A stretch of DNA of 16,812 nt from JBBRUG01 sp038247995 (lineage in GTDB: Bacteria; Chloroflexota; Chloroflexia; Chloroflexales; Chloroflexaceae): assembly GCA_038247995.1 (NCBI GenBank), contig JBBRUG010000106.1:1-16812 (forward strand). Direction: 5' to 3'. The notes under the pieces were generated by a model, which was not told the origin of the DNA, searched no databases, and worked only from the letters and a program-made list of their open reading frames with translations. The position numbers and the translations under genes were made by a program. This document shows positions 6,407 through 13,937 of the stretch, piece after piece. Within the stretch, counting starts at the first letter, position 1. Every line of letters starts with the position of its first letter.

Positions 6407-7450
6407 TCAGAATAACCTGGTCAGCACCTCAGCAAGCACAGCAATGGCGAGGCGATATTCGGCGAGTTCGATATGTTCATCGGGCGTATGATCGAGCCGC
6501 GCGTCGCCGGGGCCATAGGCCACAATTGGGCAACCCCAGGCCGGCCCAACGACGTTCATGTCGGCGGTGCCGGTTTTGTGCAGGAAGGCTGGTTGGCCCC
6601 CAGCGCTACGGATGGCACGCGTGAAAGCGGTAGCGAGCGGAGTGGTGCGCGGGCTGCGAAAGGCTGGACACCTACCCTCGAACTGGAGGGTTGCCCCTGC
6701 GGCAAACGGGATCAGCGCAGCGGCGAGATCGGCGGGCGCGATCCCTTCCGGCAGGCGCAAACCAATCGTGGCGGCGCACCAGTCGGCCATACCGTCGCCG
6801 CCGCTGGCTACGTGGCGCAGGCTCGGCATAAGCTGGGTGAAGAGCTTTGCGTGGCCGGCATTATGCGCGGCGCAGTGCGTTTGTACGGCAGCCCAGAAAG
6901 CGGCCATGTGCTCGGGGGCGGCGCGCAGTTCACCGGCGCTGTGGGCCGCCGGTTGCTCGCGGCGATAATGAACCAGCAACCGGCCCTTGTAGCCCAGGGT
7001 GATCCGATCCCAACCGCTCGGCTCGCCGATGACGCAGAAGTCGGGCGCATAACGATCTTTGGCATAATGCGCACCCTTCGAGCTCGCCGCCTCTTCTTCG
7101 ACAGCGCCCACCAGCACGAGCCGGCAGTTCAGCCGACCAGACAACTCGGCATGGCGCGCCGCCCAGACGAATGTCGCAAATGGGCCTTTCGCATCGACGG
7201 CGCCGCGCCCATACAGCCGATCGCCCTCAATCCGCACCGGCACAACGCCGGGGACTGTGTCGATGTGGCCCAGCAGCACCACTTGCGGCCCGGTAGCGCC
7301 AACTTCACCCACGGCGTTGCCTGCCGCATCAACATGGGCCGCCCAACCGAAACTGCGCATCTGCTCAACCAGGAAACGCGCGGCTGTCGCCTCATCGCGT
7401 GACACAGAAGGAATGCGCAGGAATGTTTCAAGAAATGTAGTCTCGTCCAT
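6407..7450 (-). CDS. lysK: LysK/ArgE-like M20 hydrolase, [LysW]-lysine/ornithine
   Basis: This is a 347-residue cytoplasmic M20 zinc peptidase. Family knowledge points to release of lysine or ornithine from the LysW carrier protein in the alpha-aminoadipate-type lysine or arginine pathway. Visible signatures are the metal ligands and general base in LLGHIDTVPG (H62, D64), GRGAVDAKGP (D86), the VEEEA acid cluster (118-120), IGEPSGWD (E143), and the LysK-typical end TADMNVVGPAWGCPI...YGPGDARLDHTPDEH with the last zinc His. The length fits LysK (about 350) and is shorter than classic ArgE/DapE. I start at ATG 7450 with GAGG four bases upstream; an in-frame TTG at 7453 would add one residue. No other lysW-cluster gene is adjacent, so lysine versus arginine cannot be decided. 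Confidence 0.88.
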   Translation of the reverse strand: MDETTFLETFLRIPSVSRDEATAARFLVEQMRSFGWAAHVDAAGNAVGEVGATGPQVVLLGHIDTVPGVVPVRIEGDRLYGRGAVDAKGPFATFVWAARHAELSGRLNCRLVLVGAVEEEAASSKGAHYAKDRYAPDFCVIGEPSGWDRITLGYKGRLLVHYRREQPAAHSAGELRAAPEHMAAFWAAVQTHCAAHNAGHAKLFTQLMPSLRHVASGGDGMADWCAATIGLRLPEGIAPADLAAALIPFAAGATLQFEGRCPAFRSPRTTPLATAFTRAIRSAGGQPAFLHKTGTADMNVVGPAWGCPIVAYGPGDARLDHTPDEHIELAEYRLAIAVLAEVLTRLF

Positions 7451-7470
7451 CAATCCTCAGTTTGCAAGAT

Positions 7471-7498
7471 GACAAAAGACCAATGACAAAAGACCAAT
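7471..7498. repeat. 14-bp tandem repeat in lysK leader
   Basis: GACAAAAGACCAAT occurs twice in tandem, followed by a partial third start (GACCAA). It lies 20 bp upstream of the lysK start codon, in the probable 5' untranslated region. The significance is unknown; it is the only low-GC stretch of this gap. Confidence 0.8.
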
Positions 7499-7502
7499 GA
7501 CC

Positions 7503-7622
7503 AACAGAATTCGTCCTGCCGCCTGCGTCCTGCGTCCTGCCGCCTGCCCCGTCCTGAAGGACGCAGCTATCCGTTCGCGCGGCGGCTGCAGGCTGAAGCC
7601 CTTGCCGCCTGCCGCCTGCCGC
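7503..7622 (+). repeat. Dispersed hairpin element, copy C (diverged flanks)
   Basis: The core at 7549-7607 repeats copy A: the hairpin GTCC TGAA GGAC followed by GCAGCTATCCGTT, then GCGGCGGCTGCAGGCTGAAG and CCCTTGCCGCC. The flanks differ: they are runs of CCTGCCGCCTGCGT simple sequence rather than CCGCCCG, and the CTCTATCG edges are missing. The element fills the gap between the secreted-protein gene (stop at 7624) and lysK. Confidence 0.8.
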
Positions 7623-7623
7623 C

Positions 7624-8949
7624 TTAACTCTCAGGCTTGTCGGTGAGCGTCCCAACACCACGCATCCCCGACCAATGACCCTCGGCGACGAAGAAGCCAC
7701 CGAGTGGTAAGTCGCTCTGATCGAGCGGCAGATCAATCCGTCCATCGGCGGCGGCGCGCAGCGTGGCAAGCGCGGTAACCGTTCCCGTGCCGTGGTCGTA
7801 CCAAAGCCCAACCGGCTCCAGGGGCGCAAAGAAGGCCGCCGTAATCGTGACTGTGTCGGGCTGCGCCGTCGGGGTTACCGTCAACGGCAAGGTTGCCGTG
7901 GCCGTATTTGTTGTACCTGCAACCAGCAGCGTACGATTGGCCGTGCTGATTCCGCCCTGCGCCGCGTCGAACCAGCGGGCCTGGAGCGCACCGCCAAGTG
8001 GCGCATCGAGTGGCGCTGTTGGCTGCACATACAGTTCCAGGATGATCGTTAACCCAGTATTGGCGGGTAACGTGCCGGTGCGGATCGTCACTTCAGATGG
8101 TGTAAGCTCGCTCACCCAAGCGTGAGGATGGCTGAAGTCGGCATTGAGCAGCACGAGAAGATCCGGATTTAGGGCGAGCGTCAGCACGGCATCACGCGCT
8201 GCGCCGCGCCCGCGGTTGACCACTTCGATCGTCAGGCGCACCGTGCTGTCCGGCACGGCAGTGAGGTTGGGCGCGGCGCGTTGAACAACAGTGACGAAGG
8301 CCGGCTCAGCAGCCCGCTCAGTCGGCAAGGGCGCCGGCGGATCAAGCGGACGAGGCGGAAGTTCCGGCCCACCGCCGATGAACAGATCGTCCATGATCCA
8401 GCTATTGGCCGCGCCGCGAATCAGCACATACGCGATCGTGCGGCCGGCGGGCGCCGTAAGCGTGGCCGGGTCGAGGCGGCCGGTGGCAAGATTCGGCGCG
8501 ACTGTCTGCGCCCCCAACACAGTCCCATCGGCACTGTACGCGCTGACGGTGATCGGCTCAGCCGTCGAGAAGCCGGCCCCGAAAGTAGTCACCGACGGAT
8601 CAAGCATGTCGATCCGGCCCACGCCCGGTGTTTCGCCCAACCAGGCAAAGCCGTTACCGGTTACGACAAACGCGCACGGCCCACCAAACGTGGGGCATGG
8701 CAGCGGGTAGGGCGCATTGTAACGCCCACTGCGCACATCGCCATAGGCCCACACCGCGCCAGCGTCGGCGCTGAAGCGCAGATCGAGGAGGCTGTCGGCA
8801 ATCGGTGCACCGTCGGGCGCATTCTCAAAGGGCACCAGACTAAGCCAGTTCACCCCGTCGGCCTGAGCCTGAGCGGGAGCCTGCGGCGTTATTGTCAGCA
8901 GCGTACCCAACGCCAGCAGTACACCCAGCAACCATAAGCGGTGCGCCAT
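7624..8949 (-). CDS. Secreted protein with DUF11-like domain
   Basis: This is a 441-residue exported protein of unknown function. Residues 1-30 are a clear signal peptide ending APAQAQA. Residues 32-193 form a beta-rich domain (FENAPDGAPIADSLLDLRF, an aromatic-rich region with Cys 85 and 92, and IRGAANSWIMDDLFIGG). This resembles the jelly-roll domains of surface proteins that end in a WxxDDLxxGG-like strand. After a Pro-rich linker (194-215), residues 218-310 have the DUF11 pattern (VPDSTVRLTIEVVNRGRGAARDAVLTLALNPDL...). Another beta domain fills 340-430. There is no C-terminal membrane helix or Cys lipobox. GGAGG six bases before ATG 8949, and a gap of only 12 bp from the aldo/keto reductase stop, suggest co-transcription. 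A role in the cell envelope or adhesion is only a guess. Confidence 0.75.
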   Translation of the reverse strand: MAHRLWLLGVLLALGTLLTITPQAPAQAQADGVNWLSLVPFENAPDGAPIADSLLDLRFSADAGAVWAYGDVRSGRYNAPYPLPCPTFGGPCAFVVTGNGFAWLGETPGVGRIDMLDPSVTTFGAGFSTAEPITVSAYSADGTVLGAQTVAPNLATGRLDPATLTAPAGRTIAYVLIRGAANSWIMDDLFIGGGPELPPRPLDPPAPLPTERAAEPAFVTVVQRAAPNLTAVPDSTVRLTIEVVNRGRGAARDAVLTLALNPDLLVLLNADFSHPHAWVSELTPSEVTIRTGTLPANTGLTIILELYVQPTAPLDAPLGGALQARWFDAAQGGISTANRTLLVAGTTNTATATLPLTVTPTAQPDTVTITAAFFAPLEPVGLWYDHGTGTVTALATLRAAADGRIDLPLDQSDLPLGGFFVAEGHWSGMRGVGTLTDKPES

Positions 8950-8961
8950 ACGAGCCTCCGT

Positions 8962-9951
8962 TTAACCGGCGAGGATCTGCTCGATCTGCGCCAACTCAGC
9001 GGCGCTGAGCTCCGGTGCATTGAGGGCGCCGACGGCATCATCGATTTGCGCCGGGCGGCTAGCGCCGATCAGCACCGATGTCACTACCGGGCTGCGTAGC
9101 ACCCAGGCAAGGGCAAACTGAGCCAGGGTTTGGCCGCGAGCGAGGGCGATCGCGTTCAAGCGGCGCACCTGATCGAGCCGGTCAGCGGTGAGTTGCTCGG
9201 GGCGCAGGAACGTATTTGGCTTCGCAGCACGCGAGCCCTCAGGGATGCCGTTCAAATACTTGTCGGTGAGCATCCCCTGAGCCAGCGGCGAGAAGGCGAT
9301 ACAGCCCACGCCTGCTTCATCCAGCGTATCCAATAAGCCGTCTTCGACCCAGCGGTTGAACATACTGTAGCTGGGTTGATGGATCAGGCAGGGGGTGCCG
9401 AGATCGTGCAGAATCTGTGCGGCGGCACGCGTCTGCTCAGCCGGATAATTCGAGAGACCGGCGTACAACGCCTTTCCGCTGCGCACGATCTGATCGAGTG
9501 CGCTCATCGTCTCTTCCAGCGGCGTGTTCGGGTCGGGGCGATGATGATAAAAAATATCGACATATTCCAGCCCCATGCGGCGCAGGCTCTGGTCGAGGCT
9601 GGAAACAAGATATTTGCGCGAGCCCCATTCGCCGTACGGGCCGGGCCACATGCGGTAACCGGCTTTACTGGAGATGATCAACTCATCGCGATAGGCGGCC
9701 AGATCGGCGTGCAAGATCCGCCCGAATGTCGCCTCGGCGGAACCGGGCGGCGGGCCATAGTTATTCGCCAGATCAAAATGGGTAATCCCTAGATCAAATG
9801 CGCGGTGGATCATCGCACGGGCGTCTTCTTCGCGATCAACACCGCCAAAATTATGCCAGAGGCCGAGCGAGACCGCCGGCAAATGGAGACCGCTGCGTCC
9901 GCTGCGGTTATAACGCATGGTTTCATAGCGCGAGGACGAAGGCTGGTACAT
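8962..9951 (-). CDS. gpr: YghZ/Gpr-type aldo/keto reductase
   Basis: This is a 329-residue NADPH-dependent aldo/keto reductase. It aligns by eye along its whole length with the E. coli YghZ (L-glyceraldehyde 3-phosphate reductase) type. Shared segments are SGLHLPAVSLGLWHNFG (20-36), ITHFDLANNYGPPPGSAE (57-73), LIISSKAGYRMWPGPYG (91-107), SLDQSLRRMGLEYVDIFYHH, LIHQPSYSMFNRWV, GCIAFSPLAQGMLT and VTSVLIGASR near the cofactor site. The catalytic tetrad is D60, Y65, K96 and H137. The N-terminal extension before MRYNR is also present in YghZ, which supports ATG 9951. Family members reduce L-glyceraldehyde 3-phosphate, methylglyoxal and other aldehydes; the physiological substrate here is not fixed. 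It is the first gene of the reverse-strand block. Confidence 0.92.
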   Translation of the reverse strand: MYQPSSSRYETMRYNRSGRSGLHLPAVSLGLWHNFGGVDREEDARAMIHRAFDLGITHFDLANNYGPPPGSAEATFGRILHADLAAYRDELIISSKAGYRMWPGPYGEWGSRKYLVSSLDQSLRRMGLEYVDIFYHHRPDPNTPLEETMSALDQIVRSGKALYAGLSNYPAEQTRAAAQILHDLGTPCLIHQPSYSMFNRWVEDGLLDTLDEAGVGCIAFSPLAQGMLTDKYLNGIPEGSRAAKPNTFLRPEQLTADRLDQVRRLNAIALARGQTLAQFALAWVLRSPVVTSVLIGASRPAQIDDAVGALNAPELSAAELAQIEQILAG

Positions 9952-9987
9952 GCTTACATGCTTTCATCAGTTAGGTGGAACGCCGCT

Positions 9988-10016
9988 ATTGTAGTCGAGA
10001 TCGACGGAGGCCACAA
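9988..10016 (-). promoter_or_regulatory. Candidate promoter of the aldo/keto reductase
   Basis: On the reverse strand TTGTGG (10016-10011) and TACAAT (9993-9988) are separated by 17 bp. This would start transcription near 9981, about 30 bases before the ATG at 9951. The -10 matches the consensus at five of six positions; the -35 is weaker. Confidence 0.45.
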
Positions 10017-10048
10017 TGATGCAATTGTGCCCAGATCGGCGTATACTA

Positions 10049-10134
10049 GGGCACTGAGCAAAACAGTTGAACCCCTAATGGTACTGAACCGGGTGGCTCA
10101 CTGTGCTCGCGCCGACTGTATGCCGGCTCAATGG
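10049..10134 (+). repeat. Dispersed ~86-bp element, third copy
   Basis: This aligns without gaps to 3725-3810: 63 of 86 positions are identical by hand count. Conserved blocks are GCACTGAGCA, ACTGAACCGGGT and the end GGCTCAATGG. It sits between the divergent aldo/keto reductase and epimerase genes, 33 bp before the epimerase start. A TATACT hexamer at 10042-10047 lies immediately before it, without a good -35. If that is a promoter, the element would form the epimerase 5' leader. Confidence 0.75.
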
Positions 10135-10166
10135 ATCTGAGAGTGGTAGAGCGGGAAAGCGACACT

Positions 10167-11078
10167 ATGAAGATTGTAGTCACTGGCGGCGCCGGTTTTA
10201 TCGGCAGCCACCTTGTTGATCGGCTTCTGCACGCCGGTAACGCCGAAGTTGTTGTGCTCGACAATCTGCTGCGCGGCAGGGTTGCGCACCTTGCCCAACA
10301 TAGCACGAACTCCGCCTTGCGGATCGTCGAAGGCGACATCCGCGAACCAGCGCTGCTCCATGAATTGTTTGCCGGCGCGGATACGATCTATCATCTCGCA
10401 GCGCAATCGAACGTGATCGGCGCGGTCAGCGACCTCAACTACTCGTTTAGCACCAATGTCGCCGGCACAGTACATGTGCTTCAGGCAGCGCAGCAGGCCA
10501 ACGTGCGCCGGGTAGTGTTTACCTCATCGCGGGAAGTATATGGCGAAGTGGTGCAATTACCGGTGCGCGAAGAAACGCCGCTGAATGCAAAAAACGCCTA
10601 TGGCGCCAGTAAAGCCGCCGGCGAACTGTATGCACGGGTTTTTCAGACCACCTACGGCCTGGAGACTTCGGTGCTGCGTTTGGCGAATGTTTATGGCCCA
10701 CGTGATCGCGATCGGGTGATCCCGCTCTGGCTTGATGCCGCGCGCGCCGGACGCAATCTGATCGTCTATGGCGGCACCCAACTGATCGACTTTATCTATA
10801 TCGACACGGTGGTTGAAGCGCTCATTCGGGCGGCAACCCGCCCACTCTGGGGGCCGCTCAACATCGGCAGCGGTCAGGGTACGCCCATCCTTGCCCTTGC
10901 CGAGCGCATCCTCGCTCTGGATGGCGTCGATGTGCAGATCGATCGTCAGCCGGCCCGTGAAATCGAAGTGGCGCGCTTCACCGCCAATGTTGCGGCGATG
11001 TATGAATACCTCGATCTTGAGCCGCCGGATGACCCGCTGTTCGCATTAGAGCAGTTGTGGGCCTTGCCTGATTCCTGA
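10167..11078 (+). CDS. NAD-dependent epimerase/dehydratase (extended SDR)
   Basis: This 303-residue cytoplasmic sugar-nucleotide enzyme is of the extended short-chain dehydrogenase type. It has the NAD loop TGGAGFIG (6-13), the acidic LDNLLRG (31-37) that binds the adenosine ribose, EGDIRE (55-60), YHLAAQSNV, the catalytic TSSREVYGE (119-127) and YGASK (Y145, K149), then RLANVYGPRD and FIYIDTVVEAL. The pattern resembles UDP-glucose 4-epimerase and related nucleotide-sugar epimerases; the exact substrate cannot be named. I start at the ATG at 10167 because the Rossmann loop follows at once; the frame is open upstream to 10131 but through the repeat. The start has a GGGAAAG purine stretch upstream. 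No glycosyltransferase neighbours are present. Confidence 0.87.
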   Translation: MKIVVTGGAGFIGSHLVDRLLHAGNAEVVVLDNLLRGRVAHLAQHSTNSALRIVEGDIREPALLHELFAGADTIYHLAAQSNVIGAVSDLNYSFSTNVAGTVHVLQAAQQANVRRVVFTSSREVYGEVVQLPVREETPLNAKNAYGASKAAGELYARVFQTTYGLETSVLRLANVYGPRDRDRVIPLWLDAARAGRNLIVYGGTQLIDFIYIDTVVEALIRAATRPLWGPLNIGSGQGTPILALAERILALDGVDVQIDRQPAREIEVARFTANVAAMYEYLDLEPPDDPLFALEQLWALPDS

Positions 11079-11124
11079 CCACTAAACCCTACAGCGGCGA
11101 GCATAACGCTTGAGCCGTCCGCTT

Positions 11125-11149
11125 GGCGTGGGGCGGCGCGCCGCACGCC
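11125..11149. other. Strong GC-rich hairpin after the epimerase gene
   Basis: A perfect 12-bp palindrome GCGGCGCGCCGC (11133-11144) is flanked by GGCGT (11125-11129) and ACGCC (11145-11149), so about ten base pairs can form across it. It lies about 45 bp after the epimerase stop and could end or pause that transcript. There is no T-tract, so it is not a classical intrinsic terminator. Confidence 0.5.
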
Positions 11150-11160
11150 CACAAGGGGCG

Positions 11161-11185
11161 CAGTGGATGGGCCCACTGCTATAAT
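11161..11185 (+). promoter_or_regulatory. -10 box with overlapping inverted repeat (operator-like)
   Basis: A consensus TATAAT lies at 11180-11185, only nine bases before the ATG at 11195, so the transcript would begin at or within about three bases of the start codon. Directly before it is the inverted repeat CAGTGG-ATGGGC-CCACTG (11161-11178), which occupies the spacer where a regulator could block RNA polymerase. The -35 region (about 11157-11162) is poor, consistent with a regulated promoter. Confidence 0.5.
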
Positions 11186-11194
11186 GAACCGTCT

Positions 11195-11533
11195 ATGACT
11201 GATAAAATGCGTCCCCGCCGCAAACTGAGCTTGAAGACGCCGGTTACGCCCGAACTACCGCCCGCCGTCAACCCGGCCTTGCGCGAGGCAGTGCTGAAAC
11301 ACCTCGACGAGCAGTTGGCCAAGAATGAGCCACGCGAACTGCGCACCACGCTCGAACGGCTGGTCGGGCTAGGCTACAGCCGCGAGAGTGCGCGCGAACT
11401 GCTCGCCCACGTCATCATCAGTGAGATCTTCGACGTAATGGCCCGTGGCGAGCGCTACGACCGCATGCGCTACCTCGCCGCACTTGAGCGCTTGCCGATA
11501 ATGCCCGGCGAGCCTGATTCGGCTGTGGAATAA
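11195..11533 (+). CDS. Small conserved-looking protein, unknown function
   Basis: This is a 112-residue soluble protein with no signal peptide or membrane segment. After a basic, Pro-rich N-terminus (residues 1-27), the rest is predicted helical and charged. Two stand-out stretches are LRTTLERLVGLGYSRESARELLAHVIISEIFDVM and the following GERYDRMRYLAALERLP. This H-V-I-x-x-E plus (R)Y-x-x-x-L-x-x-LP layout recalls small DUF1841-like proteins, but I do not claim the family. The ATG at 11195 is preferred because TATAAT lies just upstream and the hairpin region before it does not look coding. There is no Shine-Dalgarno site, which fits leaderless translation. No neighbour suggests a job. Confidence 0.7.
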   Translation: MTDKMRPRRKLSLKTPVTPELPPAVNPALREAVLKHLDEQLAKNEPRELRTTLERLVGLGYSRESARELLAHVIISEIFDVMARGERYDRMRYLAALERLPIMPGEPDSAVE

Positions 11534-11681
11534 GCTTGAGGTGCCGCCTCGTTCTTGCATGCGGGGGGCTGCAAAGCCCGCCGAACGCCCTTACCACATA
11601 CGGATCACGTTAAAAATTTCCGCCACACTGGCCCGCACCCCCAACCCCACTCCCTGAGCAGGAGCGGGACTTCGGACAGCA
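11534..11681. other. Non-coding gap with small hairpin
   Basis: This gap between the small protein and the DUF5946-like ORF has no gene. A short stem GGGCT-GCAA-AGCCC (11566-11579) follows the upstream stop by about 30 bases but lacks a T-run. The rest includes a C-rich stretch (11626-11665) of the kind common in repeats of this genome style. Confidence 0.4.
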
Positions 11682-12059
11682 TCAGAATGCCGAATGCGCT
11701 GTGGCTCCCCCTGCTCCGCGCAGATGGAGCAGGGGGCTGGTGGGATGAGAGAAATCTGGCGTTGGGACGCGGGTGGCGCCGTTCACGCTACGTCGGGTGC
11801 GGAGGCGGATTTCAGCGAGGGTGGCGCGACCGGCGAGTTCGTCGGCGAGGTTCTGGGCCAGTCCACGCAGTGCCGCATCGGTGAGGCGCATTGTGTCGGG
11901 ATGCTGCAGATTGTAGCAGGCCACGGCATACAAATGCAGCACCGAGCCCGCAGCGTGAGGCACTTCGGCTTCTAACACCAAGTTTACTGCAACGTTGTTC
12001 AGGCAGCGTCGAGCCAGCGGCGGATCGCGGCTGTCGGCATACAGAGATCGGAGGGTCAT
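11682..12059 (-). CDS. DUF5946-like short ORF with repeat-derived tail
   Basis: This 125-codon reverse ORF looks genuine in its middle. LNNVAVNLVLEAEVPHAAG (20-38), VLHLYAVACYNLQHPDTMR (40-58), and ALRGLAQNLADELAGRATLAEIRLRTRR (63-90) resemble DUF5946 proteins, which carry an LxVxxYxxQHP core. Such proteins usually start with a longer Cys-containing N-terminal region that is absent here, so the 5' part may be lost. The ATG at 12059 is separated from the hutH ATG by only three bases, has no Shine-Dalgarno site, and its first codons overlap the hutH ribosome binding site on the other strand. The last ~25 residues are encoded by an inverted repeat and look non-native. It may be a functional short gene or a remnant. 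Confidence 0.5.
   Translation of the reverse strand: MTLRSLYADSRDPPLARRCLNNVAVNLVLEAEVPHAAGSVLHLYAVACYNLQHPDTMRLTDAALRGLAQNLADELAGRATLAEIRLRTRRSVNGATRVPTPDFSHPTSPLLHLRGAGGATAHSAF
11707..11736. repeat. 11-bp perfect inverted repeat in ORF tail
   Basis: CCCCCTGCTCC (11707-11717) and GGAGCAGGGGG (11726-11736) form a perfect 11-bp stem around an 8-base loop. On the reverse strand it encodes part of the C-terminal tail of the DUF5946-like ORF. It has the look of the palindromic units that sit between genes in repeat-rich bacteria, and it could end transcription from the ORF. Confidence 0.8.
12049..12054 (+). promoter_or_regulatory. hutH ribosome binding site
   Basis: GGAGGG lies eight bases before the hutH ATG at 12063 and fixes that start. 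It is antisense to codons 2-4 of the reverse-strand DUF5946-like ORF. Confidence 0.8.
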
Positions 12060-12062
12060 TCA

Positions 12063-13658
12063 ATGACGGATGCCCATAACCAACTGATGCTCAATGGTGA
12101 GCAATTAACGATCGAGCATGTGCTGGCGGTGGCGCACGGAACGCCGGGCGAACCAGGCGTAGGGCTTGCACCGGAAGCGCGCGAGCGGGTGGCGCGAGCG
12201 GCGGCGGCGGTGCAGCGCTTGCTGGAACGCGGCGAGGTGGCGTACGGGATCACCACCGGCTTTGGGGCCTTCAAAGACCGCCTGATCCCGCCGGACCAGG
12301 TTGAACAGCTTCAGCACAATATTCTCATGAGCCATGCGGTGGGAGTGGGGCCGCTGCTCGATAGTGCAACAGTGCGGGCGATGATGCTCATCCGGGCGAA
12401 CACGCTGGCCCGCGGCCACTCGGGCATTCGGGTGGGAACATTGGAATTACTGCTGGCGCTGCTCAATGCCGGGGTGCATCCGCTGATCCCGAGTAAGGGC
12501 TCGCTGGGCGCAAGTGGCGACCTGGCGCCTTTGGCGCACATGGCCTTGCCGCTGATTGGCCTGGGCGAAGCCGAACTGGCGGGCGAGCGGCTGGCGGGTG
12601 CTGAAGCGTTGCAGCGGGTTGGGCTGCGGTCGATCCGGTTGGCGGCGAAAGAGGGGTTGGCGCTGACGAACGGCACGACGGGCATGTGCGCGTTGGGCGC
12701 GTTGGAGACGGCGCGGGCGGAGCGGCTGAGTCAGACCGCCGATATTGCCGGGTGTCTGAGCCTGGAAGCGCTGAACGGCACGGTGCTGGCCTTCGATGAA
12801 CGCATCCATGCATTGCGCGCCTTTCCGCGCCAGCAGGAGTGCGCGGCCTATTTACGCAGCCTGTTGCAGGGCAGCGAACTCACGCGCGGCCACGACCCGA
12901 GCAATGTACAAGACGCCTACACATTGCGCTGTATTCCGCAGGTGCATGGCGCGGCGCGCGACGCGATCGCCTATGCGCGCTGGGCATTCAGCATTGAACT
13001 GAACGCCGTTACCGACAACCCGCTGATCTTTCTCGGCGCTGACGCCGACGACATTACGGTGTTGTCGGGCGGCAATTTCCATGGCGAACCGCTGGCGATT
13101 GCGCTCGACTACCTGGGGTTGGCCGTGGCCGAACTGGGCAACATCGCCGAGCGACGGATCATGCGCCTGACTGATGAAGCCTCGAATACGCATGTGTTGC
13201 CCGCCTTTCTCACCAGTGAAGGCGGCCTGAACTCGGGTTTTATGATCACCCAGTACACTGCTGCGGCACTGGCCACCGAGAACAAAATCCTGGCTCATCC
13301 AGCCAGTGTGGATACGATCCCCTCGTCGGCGAATGTAGAAGACCACGTAAGCATGGGCATGACGGCGGGGTTAAAAGCGCGGGCGATGATAGATAATGTA
13401 GAGCAGATCCTGGCGATTGAACTGTTTGCTGCGGCTCAGGGGGTGGATTTCCGGTTGCGGGCGCTGGGTGCGGGAGCGCAATTGGGGCGCGGCACGGCGG
13501 CGGTTTACGCACTGATCCGGCGGCATGTACCCTTCATCGAGCGTGATGTGGTGATGTATCCGCATATTGAAGCGGTGCGGCGGTTGGTGGCGGAAGGCGC
13601 GATTGTGGCAGCAGTAAAACGGGAGAGCGGGAGAGCGGGTGAGCGGGTGAGCGGGTGA
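12063..13658 (+). CDS. hutH: Histidine ammonia-lyase HutH
   Basis: This lyase deaminates L-histidine to urocanate, the first step of histidine breakdown in the cytoplasm. The 531 residues include the catalytic Tyr in YGITTGFG (Y61), the NILMSHAVGVG segment whose Ser-His pair (S90 H91) is typical of histidine rather than phenylalanine lyases, and the cofactor triad Ala-Ser-Gly (150-152) in GSLGASGDLAPLAHM, which cyclises to MIO. LTNGTTGM, VQDAYTLRCIPQVHGAARD, AVTDNPLIF, GGNFHGEP and HPASVDTIPSSANVEDHVSMG complete the family pattern. No hutU, hutI or hutG is adjacent, so the rest of the pathway must be elsewhere. The final residues (RESGRAGERVSG) come from an 8-bp tandem repeat and extend the protein past the usual ~510-residue end. 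Confidence 0.95.
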   Translation: MTDAHNQLMLNGEQLTIEHVLAVAHGTPGEPGVGLAPEARERVARAAAAVQRLLERGEVAYGITTGFGAFKDRLIPPDQVEQLQHNILMSHAVGVGPLLDSATVRAMMLIRANTLARGHSGIRVGTLELLLALLNAGVHPLIPSKGSLGASGDLAPLAHMALPLIGLGEAELAGERLAGAEALQRVGLRSIRLAAKEGLALTNGTTGMCALGALETARAERLSQTADIAGCLSLEALNGTVLAFDERIHALRAFPRQQECAAYLRSLLQGSELTRGHDPSNVQDAYTLRCIPQVHGAARDAIAYARWAFSIELNAVTDNPLIFLGADADDITVLSGGNFHGEPLAIALDYLGLAVAELGNIAERRIMRLTDEASNTHVLPAFLTSEGGLNSGFMITQYTAAALATENKILAHPASVDTIPSSANVEDHVSMGMTAGLKARAMIDNVEQILAIELFAAAQGVDFRLRALGAGAQLGRGTAAVYALIRRHVPFIERDVVMYPHIEAVRRLVAEGAIVAAVKRESGRAGERVSG

Positions 13659-13660
13659 GC
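13621..13660. repeat. 8-bp tandem repeat spanning hutH stop
   Basis: Five tandem 8-bp units are present: GGGAGAGC twice, then GGGTGAGC three times. They encode the last HutH residues and supply its stop codon (TGA at 13656-13658). Gain or loss of a unit would shift the frame, but another TGA in the array would soon stop translation, so only the tail would change. Confidence 0.9.
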
Positions 13661-13720
13661 GCGGTCTTGAAAGAAGCCGGATTCTCCATGTTCGAGACGG
13701 GTCCGGCGCTGGGCATAACA

Positions 13721-13754
13721 AGCGTCTGCGCATGCGGAATCAGGCGCAGACGCT
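13721..13754. terminator. 11-bp perfect hairpin downstream of hutH
   Basis: AGCGTCTGCGC (13721-13731) and GCGCAGACGCT (13744-13754) form a perfect 11-bp stem with a 12-base loop, 62 bp after the hutH stop. No T-run follows, so it could be a factor-dependent terminator, an RNA-stabilising end, or a regulatory structure in front of the lactate permease. The rest of the 13659-13937 gap shows only a TATAGT hexamer at 13852-13857 with no clear -35. Confidence 0.5.
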
Positions 13755-13937
13755 CACGTGTATGGCGGAACATATTCTGCGACGCGTGCTCTCCGTTCAG
13801 GAACAAAGTTGGCAGCGCGCCCGAACCAAGCCTCGCGGCGAGGATTGATGCTATAGTACGCAGGGTAGTGGGCCTGGATCCGCTGCCGACGCGTGGCCGC
13901 GCATCTGGGCGGTGGCCGATAGACCTTCGAGAAGCAT

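Noticed and set aside
6473..7402. A 309-codon forward ORF antisense to lysK
   Set aside because: It mirrors the GC-rich third-codon pattern of lysK. The peptide has no recognisable domain, whereas the lysK frame carries full catalytic motifs.
12063..13658. Phenylalanine or tyrosine ammonia-lyase instead of HutH
   Set aside because: The Ser-His pair at residues 90-91 and the NILMSHAVGVG context fit histidine lyases, although no other hut gene is adjacent to confirm it.
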